Part shown: positions 1-16,127 of the stretch, piece after piece
Numbering within the stretch: position 1 is the stretch's first letter
How the letters are laid out: every line of letters begins with the position of its first letter
Source: Sisyra terminalis
Taxonomy: Eukaryota > Arthropoda > Insecta > Neuroptera > Sisyridae
NCBI GenBank assembly: GCA_958496175.1
Contig: OY292276.1
Location: 17,998,001-18,062,000 of the forward strand
Length of the DNA: 64,000 nucleotides
Direction of reading: 5' to 3'
The notes under the pieces: model-generated
The model's database searches: none
What the model saw: only the letters and a program-made list of their open reading frames with translations
Told to the model about the DNA's origin: nothing
Program-made: the position numbers and the translations under genes

Positions 1-266
1 AACGAAGCACCCACACGAACAGAACGAGTAGGTCGTCCCAATGGTCGACGCCAATCACAAGTTTCCTGGGGTATCGCCTGGACAAGAACCCCGTCCAATC
101 CACCCCATAATGCTAAATCTCCAGCACCTATAAAATGATAGTAAAATAAGTATACTTTCGTTAAAAGGGATAAATAATTGAAATTTCATTTACAGGTTAT
201 AATTGGTTTGTTGTCAATAACAAAACTTTCACTATCGCTATCATCATTACTATTCATCTTATGCAT
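1..266 (-). CDS. TRAPPC10: TRAPPC10, TRAPP II complex subunit, N-terminal exons (partial)
   Basis: Two coding exons of a minus-strand gene leave the window on the left. Exon 1 (266 down to 194) starts with ATG, encodes an acidic serine-rich N-terminus (NDDSDSES) and then NKPIIT; it ends at a GT donor after one base of the next codon. Exon 2 starts at 127 after an AG acceptor, completes a Cys codon and reads AGDLALWGGL, then IPQETCDWRRPLGRP. The order KPIxTCAGD, then IP/LPxExxxWRRxxGR, is the N-terminus of TRAPPC10 as I remember it, and the split Cys codon restores frame exactly. TRAPPC10 is a subunit specific to the TRAPP II Golgi-trafficking tether and Rab exchange factor. The family is usually over 1,000 residues, so only about the first 65 are present. 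The intron is 66 bp. No other gene fits as well. Confidence 0.84.
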
Positions 267-858
267 TGAAATAGTTAATAGAAAAATAGTTTCAATCCTT
301 TTTTGTATTTACATTTCAAAATGACACAAGTGCTAAGTTGTCAAAAACCAGCTGATTTTAGTACTAAAAATTATAAATTCAAAAGTTTCTAGAAGACTAT
401 GTCATGCGCAGTAAACAGAATTTGGTTTAAATTTCAAATATAACACGACTTCGTACCAACTACATATAATAAAACAAATTTCATAGATTCATTAACTATT
501 TAATATTATTAATAATTTATAATGTAATATTTCAACATTCAGTTTGCTTTTTTATTTTTTTATTTCGTTAGTGATCATAGTATTGATTAATTCTACTTTA
601 AAATTATTATTTTTTTATAATTATATTTTCCAAGTTGGTAAAATAATCAATCGCGCTTTGGAGGGGGCCCAAGCGATTTTTGGTGGCTTTCTAAATTGAA
701 ATAACGGATTTTATGTGACATAAACAAAAACGATTGCTTTTTGTAATCCTTTTTATTTTTCTACTTTTTTTGTTTTCTTTCATTATTACTTATATATCAA
801 CATAATTTAATCGTTTTAACCATTGACTTGCTTGTACGGGAGTTTTATTGTTTTTAAA
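267..858. promoter_or_regulatory. Shared head-to-head promoter region, TRAPPC10 / NCAPD2
   Basis: About 590 bp separate the start codons of two divergent housekeeping genes, so both promoters and 5' UTRs must lie here. The stretch is very AT-rich, with a short GC-rich patch at about 651-680. I see no convincing TATA box or known operator; use as a bidirectional promoter is inferred from gene layout only. Confidence 0.5.
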
Positions 859-3800
859 ATGTCGTATTTTGATTTTCAAATTTTACCTAAGGAGGACTTA
901 TTAAGTCCTCAAAGTTCTTATTATGTGAAAAATGTGTTGGAAATTGACAAGATACCGCTTGCATTGCAAGGTAACTATTTTGATTTTTAAAGACCACAAT
1001 TTACATTCTGAAGACCTTTTTGGCCTCATTAAAAATTGTATATTTTTCTATTAAAAACGCATATATTCCTATATAAAATTTTGTAAACGTTTAATATTGA
1101 AAATCAGTATTCAGTATGAATAATAATATTTGTATTTAATAAATCTAATGCTATTTTTTGTTCTCATTTTTAGAAATTAAAATGGATTTTAACACGGATG
1201 GTGCCGAACATATAATTTTACATTTCAGTAATTACTTTTCAATAATTTATCATGGAACTAAAGTTCCTAAAAAACAGGTGACAACTGCTTTTGAATTTAT
1301 TCGAAAATGTAAGTACGTATCGGTGAACTCAGAGAAGCGAATCGGTTCTCTGGGTAAACCGACATGAAAACACGCATTTAATCACGACACTTGTTTTTCT
1401 ACACAAAGTTATACTTATATCGAAGAATAGGGTTCTCGAACCTGGCGAATTAAGAAAGTATACTTTGGAACTTTAAATGATTTTTAAATGTTACGTGATT
1501 CAGAGTTTAAGTGTCGTTTTTAAATCAAATAGCCATATTTATGAAACAACCAAAAATTAAAATTAATTCATCTTACAGCATTTCAAATATTAACAAGAAA
1601 TTTAAGCGTGACTTTGGATGATGAAAGTGAATTGGACCAAGAGCTCAGTAAAAAGTTGTGTAACATTTTGAAAATGACAATGTACGTTCTACTGGAATTA
1701 TTGAAAATAATAAATCAATTTCAAAATCAAGATTTTGATGACAGCAATTTACTTAAAAAGGTTTTAAATTTCAATAATAGTTGCTACAGCTTGTCTAAAT
1801 TATTTTGATTATAATTTTTAGAAAGATCGCAGGAAAAAAGATGAAGATACAAGTGATGAATATAATCCTTTATACGAAAGTCATGAAGTTTTAGTTTTGA
1901 TATATGGTTGCTTTCAAAAGCCACTTCATAAATTATGGAATCCTCCAATTGTGGACAACGATTTGATTGAGTAAATTCCTATTTTTCTCACAAACATTAG
2001 TGTCCTTTATTATGGTCATTTGTATTTTTTTTTAATTTTATTTCAAAAAATATATTCATATTAATTTAAATAAAATAATCTACGTTTAACATCTATAAGT
2101 TTGAGAACGATATCATGTGCCATCAAGCGATTTATTCATATGCAGTGTATATTAACTATGACGATGTTTCTTCAGATTTCGTTTTCTTATTGAAATCGTT
2201 TATTGTTTGAAAAAATATAAAAAAAAACATAGATTTGGTATATCGAATGTCTCATAAATTAATTGTTTTATAATTTTATTGACGAAGTTAAAAATGAACT
2301 CAGTTTTTTTTAACATAAATATAAACTAGGAGAAATTGAATGTATTTCTATTATATATTTTCTGTAATCACGACAAAACAGAACAAAATCTTCACAGAGT
2401 AAGGCGAAAAAGGATGTTTCATATCTATTTCATTCGTTTGGTGGGATATAAATACAGAAATTATATAATATATATATATTAACATTTTAAAGATATAATT
2501 ATGCACTGAATAAATGGCAGTCAATGATTGCTGCGGTATCATACTACCGAACTTTCAATGACTTTTTGGCGCTTGGAAAGACAATTTTTTGAATTTAATT
2601 TTTGTGGAGTTATTAGAACACATTTGGAAGTGACCACAATAAAGGATCCTCTACAATACCTTACTTATATATTCTTTCATATTTTATAGATTTATCGTTA
2701 ATTTTTGCTATGATACTCTCGCAATTCCTGCAATAAAAAATAAAAAAGATATTTCAACGACAATATTTGAAATTTTGGGAACTTCCGTAAAAACATACCG
2801 TTACCGATTACCATCAACATATTTTTTAAGAGTAATTTAATATAAAAAATTGCACTGAATTTTTAAAATTTATGTATATTTTTTTCTAGTTGATACAATC
2901 TCATCAACATTTAAATCAAATTATTAGTAACGGCGTAGTTATGTTAACCCAAGAATATAACTGTAAAACTCTAATTAAAGAACTTTTACATGATTTAATC
3001 GAATGGCAAGTTAAAGACGACTCAATAAAAGCGACAGAACTGAAACAATGCTCTTTATTTTTAATAGAACTTGCAAAACTAGTACCCAACGCAATGATAT
3101 CCGAGATGGTTTATTTAGAAGAGAAAATATTTACTGATGTAACTATCTTTTATTCCTATTTTTTTAATGGATATAAATTATTTTCTTTTTTGTTCTCAGG
3201 TTTATCAAGTACGAATCACTATTTTCACGATTATGAGTGAAGTTATTTTAATTTTAGCCAACGAAGAACTAAATGATGAAGGAAAAGAGCAAAGAAATTC
3301 ATTACTTAACGTTTTAGAAGAAGGATTCTATGATGTCAATGCTTTTTGTCGCAGTAAAGTAATAACTCTGAATTATATAAGTTTTATTTATAAAACAATT
3401 AATAAATCGTTATTTAAAGATTATTCAGCTATGGTCCCGTTTACAAGAAAATGGAGCTATCCCATTGCAAAAACTGAATGGTATTTTAAAGAAAATTATT
3501 GAACGATTAAAAGATAAAGCTATAAATGTGAGGAAAAATAGCATAGCGGGAGTCAAGACATTTATAGAATACAATCCTTTCACAGCTAAAGTATAATAAT
3601 ATTTTGAAAAGTAGCACTCCACAAAAAATGTAGACATTACCGTTTTCGAAATAAGTAACCAAACATTGAGAAAGCCTTTTAAATATTACATGAGTCTGAC
3701 TGAAACTAATTTTAACAACCAAAATTGAAGAGTCTTAAATATTTTTTTAATTCTCCTGCTATCTATACTTTGATCTCTACGCCATTTAAATTTGGGAAAA

Positions 3801-6800
3801 TTCACGTAATTTATTTATTCGCGATGTATTCCGCGGAATGGAATGATCATATAAAGGCTAACACTTCTTTTGTTCAATTAGTCTAAATTTAAAACTTAAT
3901 AATGATGCATACAGTAGCTTTATAAATTTTTATGATAGTATATTTTTATATTGTTAAAATTATATTTAAATAGCTACATTATTTTGTGGGTTATTACTTT
4001 AAAATCAAACTTAAAAAATGATTAATTTTTATTATACTGAGTAGTTCAACTTCAATGAAATGAAAGTCACTTATGAAGCTAATCAAGCAAAAATCAATGA
4101 AATAGAAAGTAAATTAACTGAGGTAGAAGTTAAATGGCTGTCAATTATGATAACTCTGCAAGATTTCATAGAACAAAAACTATTAAAAAGTATGTTACAT
4201 CATAATAATATATTGCGAAATATTTTTTCTTTTACCAAAAATTCTTTTTAGTTCCAAATCTTGATTTAACAAATCTTCAAAGTGTTGAGAATTTTCCTAT
4301 CGATGATTTTAAGTACTTTTTATTGGAAAATAACTTTGATCGTGCGTTTGAAATCATTAACGATCATTATCATTTTATAAAAACCGACTGCTCCCCAGAG
4401 AAGTATTTTAACCATGAAATGAAAAATTTAACTATTCTTATTTAATGTTATTTTTAAGGGATGATAGTAAAATAAACGAAGAAAATCAAGCGGGAGAAAT
4501 TTTCACAATTATAACCGGATTGTTGTTTTCCAATGAAATTAACCAGGAGAAATTAGATGTTTTAAAAACGTCGAAAACCGAACTAGAAAAATTGGAAAAA
4601 ATTGGCGAGTTTTTAAAAATATCAATTCAATTTTCCGACTTAATTACCATGGCCTCGAACCAAATAGAGACATTGTTTCTATCAAAAGCCAACACCGAAG
4701 CAATTGAAGCGATTGAATACTTTGTATCAGTTCATAATTTTATTCCTGATGGAAACATTTCTTGTATTATAAATATGCTCGATTTATTATTTTTGGATGA
4801 AAAAGATAGATCCAATGCTGTTATCTCAGCTTTCAACAACATGTTTTTCAAATCTGATACAAAATCAAAAAGGTATTTTTATACTCAACTGCGCCAAAAA
4901 ATATAAGTATTGATATTTTGATACCATTATTTTTATTATGAACTAATTTCAGAGTTCGGGCTTTTCATATATACAAAAACTTGAAAAACATTCTACAAAG
5001 TATAAATTATAATCAGTATGAAGCATTCAAAATTCTGATAAATATTTGCGTACATGAAAAAGTTATTGATGTGGAGGAAATTCAGTTGTTGTGGGAAATC
5101 GTGGCAAAGAAAATAAACGAGTTTTCCGAAAGTGATATAAAAATTGCATTAAACATTCTATGCATTATTGCTCAGTAAGAAATTTTCTGCGAATATTTAA
5201 AAAAATATTGAATTAATAATTTTTATTTCAGATCAAAAGTTGAGATTGTAGTTGGAAATTTACCAATTTTGGAATCTTTAATTGAACAATATGGAAAAAA
5301 TGATTATCAAATTGTACAATTCATATGCTATATGTTGATCCAATTAGGTAATATGATTTTATGTGCATTTACATTATTTTTCGATCAAGGTTACTATAAT
5401 GTTATTATTTTTATTTTTTTTGTAGAAGAAATACATGCTGGGAAGCAAGACAGGTCACCGTTCAAATATACTGAAGATCATTCTTTAATCCACAGTTTAA
5501 TTGAAATGTTACGATACGGCTCGAAAAATTTAAATAAAAATTACACTCCCATGGCAAAGGAAATCATTAAAGTCATTTACGCGGTATTTTTTTTAAAATA
5601 TTATAATTGCCCAAAATTTTCGAATTCTTTTTAACAGTTTATAATTTCTTTTAAATATTATATTAATAAAATCTATTGATCTACCTTAATAGAACAATCT
5701 AACAATGATACTCAATACCATAAATTTTAGTGAAGCCCATTTATCAATAATTTTATATCAAGATTGAGAATTGTTTTACGTGGTAGTTCATGATTATTAT
5801 TTTTATTTTAGATATGTGATAAACCAAGTACAATTTGCAGTCAATATTTAAAAGAATTTTATCGTACTATTGTTAAGGAAGATAATTTCGACGAATCAAA
5901 ATTAATTCATTTTTTGCAAATAGTTGGAACGGCGGCTATTTCTGAGTTAATTTATTTAGACGAAAAAGTTTACAAGGAATTAAAACGAAGAACACATTTA
6001 AAGAATCTTGTTAAGAACAAAAAAACCAAACCTTTCGATTCGGTTAGTACTATCAGTTCTGCTAATGCGAGTCGTAGTAATAGATCTCGTACAGATAAAG
6101 ATGAAAATGCTCCTTTGGAAGGGGCTGAAGCAGCGAATTTTGAAGCAGAGTTCATTTTAAATGTCTTAGATACTTCAATATTAAAACCAAAAAACTTTTT
6201 TGGAAGTATATTGAAAATGTTACAAAGTATCTGCCATAATATTAAGCAATATGGACATAATCCCAAACTACAAATAAGTGCTACGACATGTTTCAATCAG
6301 CTGCTTACATTTTCGAGCAAATATGTTGAGAAAAATGCTGCGTTAATGTTTACATTAATTGAGAAAGTTGAAAATATCAAAATGAAAAAAAATATTATGG
6401 TGGCCTTACTAGATTTTTCTGTGCATTATGCAAGTGTGATGCATCCATGGATGAACTACATTTACTTAAGGTAAACTAGTTAAATTAAGAGAATTTAAAA
6501 AAAAAATACGTAAATATTGTAAAATTTACAGATTACATGACGAGTCTGCAGAAATCAGAAAAGCAACTTTATTTATCTTATCACATTTAATTCATAATGA
6601 TATGGTTCTTGTTAAGGGACACATTGGAGAAGTAGCTTTATGTATTATTGACAAAGAGGAAACAGTAAGACAAAAAGCCAAATTACTTTTTTCACATTTG
6701 GCCGCTAAACCAAATGCTTTATACAATGTAATGCCGGATGTAATAGGCAGATTAACAAGTGCATCAGCAAACATCAGTGATGATAACTTTCAAACAATAA

Positions 6801-7576
6801 TGAAGTATTTTCTTTCGAGTTTATGAGCTAAATTTGCATGTACTTATAATTTCACTATTACAGATTCTTATTCAATTTAATTCAAAAAGAAAAGCAAATG
6901 GAAAATTTAATTGAAAAATTGTGTAGCCGTTTGCAAGTGTCGAGTTCTCAAAGGGAGTTAGAAGATCTCTCTTATTGTCTCTACATCGCCAAATATAATG
7001 TCCGAAGTCTACAACTGTTATTAGACGCACTTCCAAGCTTAAAGGATCAATTATTAGACCACAATGTATACAATTATATCAAACAAATAGCAGCCACTTA
7101 TATGAAAAATGCAAAACCAGAAATAAGGGTAATATCTTATTCTTACATTAATAGATTGTTTATATTACTAGAAAGGCAAGACTTTTGGGGAAGAAAATGA
7201 ACGAAAGACTTCTGGTCAATTTGTACTATTAGCTTTTTAAATTACAAAAATCAATAAGTTCATTCAAATCAATGAGCATATTTTGGTACAACTACATTGG
7301 TCTTGTGAATACAATAGCTTGATGAAGTAAACCTTTAATGTTACTTTTTGAATTAAAAATCAATTATTTTAGGATGTGGCAGCTGAACTTCACAGCAAAA
7401 TTGAGAAATTTAGTGGAACTGAATGGAATGAAAATGCAGAAAACATGGAAACTGCAGAAAATGAACCATGCGAAAATGAAAAAACTCCAACTAAAAAAAG
7501 CAATCAATCATTAAACGTATCAGAAGCCGCCAGTACAAGAAAATCAGTAAGGAAACAGCCGGCAAGAAAGAAGTAA
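859..7576 (+). CDS. NCAPD2: Condensin complex subunit 1 (CAP-D2), complete 18-exon gene
   Basis: HEAT-repeat subunit of condensin I, which compacts mitotic chromosomes. Exons (all GT-AG, frame kept): 859-970, 1174-1308, 1579-1760, 1822-1970, 2690-2831, 2890-3138, 3200-3358, 3420-3590, 4045-4189, 4252-4402, 4459-4872, 4953-5174, 5232-5347, 5426-5583, 5812-6470, 6532-6804, 6864-7128, 7373-7576. The product is about 1,301 residues; the human protein is about 1,400. The Cnd1 region in exons 15-17 is diagnostic: IRKATLFILSHL, VKGHIGEVALCI, then NALYNVMPDVIGRL and a conserved KPEIR. Exon 8 carries another recognisable helix pair (LWSRLQENG, DKAINVRKNSI). The last exon is a Lys/Arg-rich tail (residues about 1235-1301), as expected for a chromosomal protein. 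An alternative end exists: a donor at 7573 can splice to a tiny exon at 7640-7652, changing only the last few residues. Start chosen as the only ATG giving an in-frame first exon. Polyadenylation signals follow at 7670 and 7722. Confidence 0.93.
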
Positions 7577-8502
7577 TATATATTTTTTTTATTTAGATTT
7601 ATTTCATTTAGATACTTTTTAAAAACATTTTTTTTTCAGATTAAGAAAATGAAAGCAGTACTATAGTGAAATAAACGAAACGTTTCCTTTTTAATAGTGC
7701 ATAAATAATTACTTTCGTTTTAATAAACGTTATAGAATATTTTTTAATTTAATTTTAACTGCGAAAAGAACCAATAGGAGAAACTTCATGGCTGGAAAAT
7801 TCAACACTCCATCAATCGTTAATAAACGTTCGTATTGGTGGGTCTTTGGTTTAATGCTGTGCAAATTGTTGGGGTTCATCCCCTATTGTGTGCGTACCCT
7901 AATTGTGATAAGCGAAAAGCATGGATAATTAGAAAACCGATAAAATACACATTCTTCGTTGAAATACATAGATTTAATTTGCACAGCGATAAATATTTTT
8001 TGGTAACATACACGAGCGCTTTTCGAATTCAACAAAATTTTAGATTTTATATGTTTTAAGATATTTCTCCTTTAAGTAATTTTCGTTTTGTTACATTTGT
8101 AATTTTGATTTAAATTAAAATATACTCAATGTATAATTTTATTTTATTTTCAGATTAGTCTTAATTTTGCATTACATTAGTTTTAAACCTGAGTGAGTAC
8201 TGTAAATACAAACAATTTTTATAAAAAATATATTTACTTATACTTTAAAAAAATATAAGAAACAAGCAAAGTTCAATGTAATATTTTAATAAATGGATTA
8301 TAAACTTTCATATTTTAATACAATTTTAAAAATAAACACATTCAAAACAACAATTTTATCAGTTATATACACATAGAGCAGCCAAAGAGTACTTTTTAAC
8401 ATTTATTTTTAACTAGATAACATTATACTTTTTATTATTTTTCAATTGACTAAGATTTTTTTACATTGTAAACTGGCAACGATATTGGTTTTACAAATTA
8501 CA
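7577..8502. other. Convergent 3' intergenic region NCAPD2 / UGP2
   Basis: AATAAA occurs at 7670-7675 and 7722-7727 for the plus-strand gene. On the minus strand AATAAA lies at 8402-8407, about 100 bp past the UGP2 stop. The open frame at 7835-8059 resembles no family and its composition is ordinary. Nothing else seen. Confidence 0.6.
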
Positions 8503-10893
<2,391 letters not shown>

Positions 10894-10956
10894 CTAAGAA
10901 ATAAATTTTTAGTTTAATCATTTAGTATTAAAAATAATTGAAAAAATTAATCGTAC

Positions 10957-10977
10957 GCATTCACAATCCTCCTCCAT
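10957..10977 (-). CDS. UGP2: Candidate proximal first coding exon of UGP2
   Basis: An ATG followed by six codons (MEEDCEC) ends at a GT donor. Splicing to the acceptor at 10893 would remove a 63-bp intron and stay in phase 0. The donor (GTACGA) is only moderate and the exon is tiny, so chance cannot be excluded. Confidence 0.35.
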
Positions 10978-12039
10978 TAAATAAAACACAAAAAATTTGT
11001 AATTGACAGAAATTTTCTTAAATTTTTTCCCAAAATAATTTAATTTTTCTATAGTTACAAAATTAAGTCAAAAATTATTCTCCTTAAGTCTTTCTAATAT
11101 GTGTTTATTAACACTGCAAGTATATAGAATTTATTACAAAATAATAATCAATCGGAAGATTTTTTGAGCCGAGTATATCTAATATAAAAACATATTTAAA
11201 TAGTATTTGTATAACTAATTAAAAATTAACCAACTCAACTTACTTCGCTAATATTTCCTTGAATTACATAAAACATGCTTGAAGAATGTCTTTAAACTAA
11301 ACATTATAGAATTAACTTGACTATCGTTAAGTTTCCTTGATAAAAAAAACACTTCAATATTAAATGCCTTTATTTTAATTAGAACTATTTAACGAATGCA
11401 TTAGAATTTTTATATATTGAATTGCACCATTAGTGCACATGTTAGGTATTTCAAAAGTAAATATTGTTTTATATTTACACTGGAATTTCAAGAAATATAA
11501 AGAAAAATTACCGACATATGAGGGAGTTGTATGAAATTAATTTGTGAAAAACATATTCTAGAATATAATATAATCATTAATCAAACGTATTTTTATGAAT
11601 GATGCAATTTAAATTGATATAATAAAGACGGCAATTTTCTAATTATTTTATGTCCTTGAAAAATATAAATAATTACTAATTATATAACCAAGATGAGTAC
11701 TTATGTGCGTCTTTATTTTTCACATGTAATTTAAATATGTATGTTTAAGCATCCAATAGTTAATAAAGACTAAAAAAAATACATTTACCAACAAAAATAT
11801 ATTGAGGGGTTCACTATATATCTTATATAATAACATTTTTAATTGATTTTTTCATACTCAAATTAAATTACGCTTCTAGGTATCGTCGTAGAATAAACAT
11901 TTTTTTTTGTATTATTAAGAATTGACTTGAATTGAAAGCATTACGATAAATTTTATCAAAATTTTATTTATTACTTCATTTATCGTGAATTGCGTGAAAA
12001 CTAAATAAAAATCAAGATTAAAAATTACTGAGTATAAAA

Positions 12040-12165
12040 TTTTCATGCGCAAAAATCAATTATTGTATGCTTTTTTTAAAAAAAAATATGTTTTAATTAA
12101 ACTTTTCATGAGCAAAAATCAATTATTGTATGCTTTTTAAAAAAAAAAATATGTATTAAAATTAT
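12040..12165. repeat. Two-copy tandem duplication, 63-bp unit
   Basis: Units at 12040-12102 and 12103-12165 share TTTTCATG, then AAAAATCAATTATTGTATGC and an A-tract, with a few substitutions and small A-run differences. Likely a local replication-slippage duplication. Confidence 0.75.
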
Positions 12166-12588
12166 AGGCTCAAAGTCAAATTTAAAAAATAAGGATAAAT
12201 ACTACTGGTAAAAATTGATCAAATTAATCGCCAAAAGGAAACTGGAAACAAAGTAAACGTATAAGAGTGCAGAAAATATAATAGATAATAAATTAATGCA
12301 TCGATTCTCAAACTGTGAGGCGTGCCACTGTAAGGGTAGGTAAAAACTTTAAATAATAGAGGGGGTAGTAATATTAAACACTCAAAATTCTCTTCAAAAA
12401 CCCAAAATTATTTCTCTGAATTTCAATATGTATAATGAAACGTTCAATACAATCAAATTAGATTTGATCCACAACTACATCGCACAAAAAAAGGCTCGAC
12501 ACACAAATTGAGACTGATTCGTGATTTCTTTGTGACTAATCATACATCAGTTACGGAGCAATCGAATATTACTTGATGACCACTGAGG

Positions 12589-12640
12589 AAGATTGCTTGG
12601 CAATCAAAATACGTATCTGGGCAAAACAGTTCCCTGTTAA
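12589..12640. repeat. Short dispersed repeat, copy 2 of 2
   Basis: Second copy of the 10359-10410 segment, preceded by CACTGAGGAAGA. A related CTGAGGAAGACTGC occurs at about 52729. Confidence 0.5.
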
Positions 12641-13634
12641 AAAAGACATTTTGAGCGATCAAAAACCCATTAGAAGAATTATGGAAAAGTATACCTCCAT
12701 ACAAACAAATCATTTTTTTAGAGGATTTTTCTAGTATTTATTTTTCTATTTATATAAGAGAGAATATAAGAGAGAATTAGGTTTAATAATGTTCAAATAT
12801 AACATTGCATGATCGAAAAAAGTACTTTGGTGCTATTTCACTTTAGGAGGAATAATTTCACCCATTTAATTTCTTTTGTATCCGCGCCTGATTATTATCA
12901 CGATTTATACATGGAAGGCATTCTATATACTCTATTAATTAATCTATGGTTTCAGTATCTTAAGTCGACTGACTGATAAAGATCTTGGCACATTTGAACA
13001 TCCATTATTATTTGAGCTAAAAATAAAACTTATTTAACGTAAGACTATCCTTTCAACAAAATAAAATCTTTATTTTCTCTTCAAGGATTTAATTTAAAAG
13101 AATTAGTTCAACAAATTTCATTTTTAAATTTGATAAAAACAATTGTTCAAACTTGACATATATATCGCCTGATATATCTTACATCAGAAAAGGTAATAAA
13201 AGTTCTTATCCATGATATCTTTTAACAGTAAGATTTATAGCAATTAGCGTATAATGATAATCTTATGATAAGGATAAACTATATAAGTTGTCAATATATA
13301 AAAAAAAGTTGAAATAGTAAAATACTAATTAAATTATTGATCTACTTAACCCAAAGATAACATGCACTTGTAAACTATTCATTGCTGTTATCTATTAATC
13401 AATAATTTTCGAGAAAATTCTCAAAATAATTAATAGTTTATTTTTATATTATTTGAACAATATATGCCCCAAAAGAAAGGGTTTAGAGTTGCTTTTATTT
13501 CTCTTGATTTAATTTTCCTTAAATTACCAAAGTTAACCATCTATCTATAGTATTTTTAAAATACTGTTAAGTTTTAAAAATAAAGAAATTGATTAGTTAA
13601 TATTATATTGAAATTAAATAATTAACATTAGTGT

Positions 13635-13880
13635 CAGTGACATAGTGTATGATTTTGCCGCCCGGGATCGATCAGAAATTCGCCGCCCCCTATTTTCATC
13701 ATTAGTCAAGAAAATTGCTAAAAAGTTAAAAAGTATTAAATTCTTTTACTATTTAAGAATTTATTTTTTTTGCATTTTATAAAGTATTTTTTTATGAAAT
13801 TATCAATGTCAATATACCGTTCCATTTTCATGTGCTTTTCGGGGCCATGCCCCCCCAGCATCCACTACGTTACACTACTG
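13635..13880. mobile_element. Short hAT-like MITE with 8-bp target duplication
   Basis: Starts CAGTGACATAGTGTATG and ends CACTACGTTACACTACTG, so the termini begin CAGT on both strands and share TAGTG blocks. Flanks ATTAGTGT (13627-13634) and ATTGTTGT (13881-13888) match at 6 of 8, as expected for an aged hAT duplication. GC-rich patches (GCCGCCCGGG and a C-run) stand out from the AT-rich surroundings. No coding capacity. Confidence 0.6.
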
Positions 13881-15013
13881 ATTGTTGTCTTTTCAAAAAT
13901 TTAAAATCGTATAAACTATTTTTTTTTTACTAATTATCATTTTCGAAAATATATAAACAAAATTTTATCGGGTCCTAGGCACCTAGGTGAACCTATGTAT
14001 TTGGTTTACTTAAAAAACGAATTGAAAGTGCAAGCCCTATACGATTCGTTGGTATATCCCATTTATTTATGCGATTTATGTCAATATATGCAATTAAAGT
14101 AGTACTATTTTAAATAAATTTGTATGCAAATTACATAATGCCACTAAAAACCAGAGAATTTATAAAGCGACAGTAAAATAATTAAAATTTAAAACGATAT
14201 TTCAGTTCTTCGAATTTAAAATTATACAAGAGCTTATAAAATTTCCTTAACATTTTTTTGTATAAGGTTTTAAAAAAATAATGGATCCCTAAATACCAAA
14301 AATTTGTACTCAAATTTATTTTATCTTACGAAATTGATAAATAGTTCCATAAAATACAATCACAGATTTTTTAACCTTTCAACTTTGATTATTCATTTAT
14401 ATTTTTAATACTTTAATCTAAAATTTAAAATAATTCATAAAAATTTTATGAAAAAAACTGCATAGTATGTTATCATTATTTTATCATATTGATTTCTACA
14501 GCATACAACCAATGAAAATGTTAATAATTGTGAAATATATTTTACATCACTAGAAAAATAAATTTCAATTCCTTATCACATTAAAAATTTTGTAATGATT
14601 TAGTTCTAGATTTGAAATCAAATCAAATTTCTCAATAAAATAAATACAACTATGAAATATTTATATAGTTCTACTTTTTATGAAATAAAAAAAAATAGAA
14701 TTTTATTTCGACATAATGACCACGCACAAAAAACAACAAAAAATGCTTAAGTAGTAGGTGTCTAATTATTTTGATAAGATTAATATAGGTATCTAAAAAA
14801 ATCAGAAAATTTTGGTATTTAATATGTAGTAGCTTAGTTTTTCTTTCACTCACAATAAAAGCGCAATGTTCGAATAACGCGTAATTAATAAAAGTTTTAA
14901 TTCTTCCACTTATAACACTAATTGTTCTTAAATTTATAAAACTTAGGGAAAAAAAATTACAATTGATTCATGCAAAAACAATGAAAGATTTTTAAGAAAA
15001 TCACTGTTCATAC

Positions 15014-15091
15014 CACATCCAAAAACATATCCATTGCTTCGTTTAGTTTATGAAAATCTCTTTGAAATTTTCCTGCTACAACAAGGTTACA
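15014..15091 (-). CDS. Candidate alternative UGP2 exon (phase 0/0, contains an ATG)
   Basis: A 78-bp segment lies between an AG acceptor and a GTATGA donor, open in phase 0. It reads CNLVVAGKFQRDFHKLNEAM and then DMFLDV. Its ATG at 15034 could start a 7-residue leader joining in frame to the UGP2 exon at 10893, or the whole segment could be an internal exon. Its composition looks more protein-like than its surroundings, but the acceptor has a poor pyrimidine tract. It could equally be a fossil of another gene or a repeat. Confidence 0.22.
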
Positions 15092-16127
15092 CTGGTTTGT
15101 AAATTCAAACACGCTTTTCTTTTGTATTTATATCAATTTTCACAAAGTTCTGCAATTAATAACCAATAAAATGAGTAAATGGCAATACTAATTCTAAAAA
15201 TGTAGCTTATTCAAAACATATTGTTCAATTAACTCTCAGTAATGAAATATCACGCAGATAAGAAAAGTATTTTAAGTTCATCGTTTTTATTTTTGAATTG
15301 ATAACGTTTATCTTTTACTACAGAGAAATGAAACTTTTTGCAAGAGTAACAGTAAAATAGTTAAAACTATCATAGTTTTGAATTTTCCTATTTTGTGTTT
15401 ACAAATTTCCTTATTTTATTTTTCAAAAAACAACCTAAATATTTTTACACCAAATTTATCAACTAGGTAGTTCTCTAATTTAGAAGTTATAAAAGTTTTA
15501 ATACTTAGATAAGTAGATATAACATTTTTCAGGATACGCTTTTGTACGTGTTTGATACATTAAAAAGAACATATATTAAATATACAATTCATAAAATATA
15601 TAACAATATTCAAAATTTTTTAGCTACTTTTTCGTTAAAAGTATAATTTTTTTATCTAATATTAAATATTTGTAATACTTAATTTCCTTAACGTGCAACT
15701 AATATACAGAACAGAAACTGCAATATCAATATTTTCAGAACAATTCATTTAGTAAAATCGTGGATTGACGCAACTAAACCGTAGTTAATCCTTGAAATAT
15801 AAAAAAGAAAAAATATTTGACTATAAAAATGATTTTTCTTGGTCATTAAAATTTTCAAAACATAAAACATATTTTTTTTTAAAAAAAAAAACTTTAAAAA
15901 TGTATAATCAATAATATTAAAACACGTTTTTCCAATTAATAATATAATTGAATGTAAATTAAAATACAATATTCTCCTTATATTTCTTATCCGTGTTTTA
16001 TTAGTGCAAATAAATATCAGCAATTTGGGCTGTGTAATAAGTATAAACTAATATATGCAGTATAAAATCTGATATGGGTACTAGAAGACGTTCTTGAACT
16101 CGAGTACCTACAGATTTTAGCTATAAT

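Noticed and set aside
7835..8059. 74-residue open frame between NCAPD2 and UGP2
   Set aside because: No family match and it lies in the convergent 3' region of two well-defined genes.
12303..12335. TTCTCAAACTGTGAGGCG, another hAT-terminus-like string
   Set aside because: No partner terminus located, so no element could be bounded.
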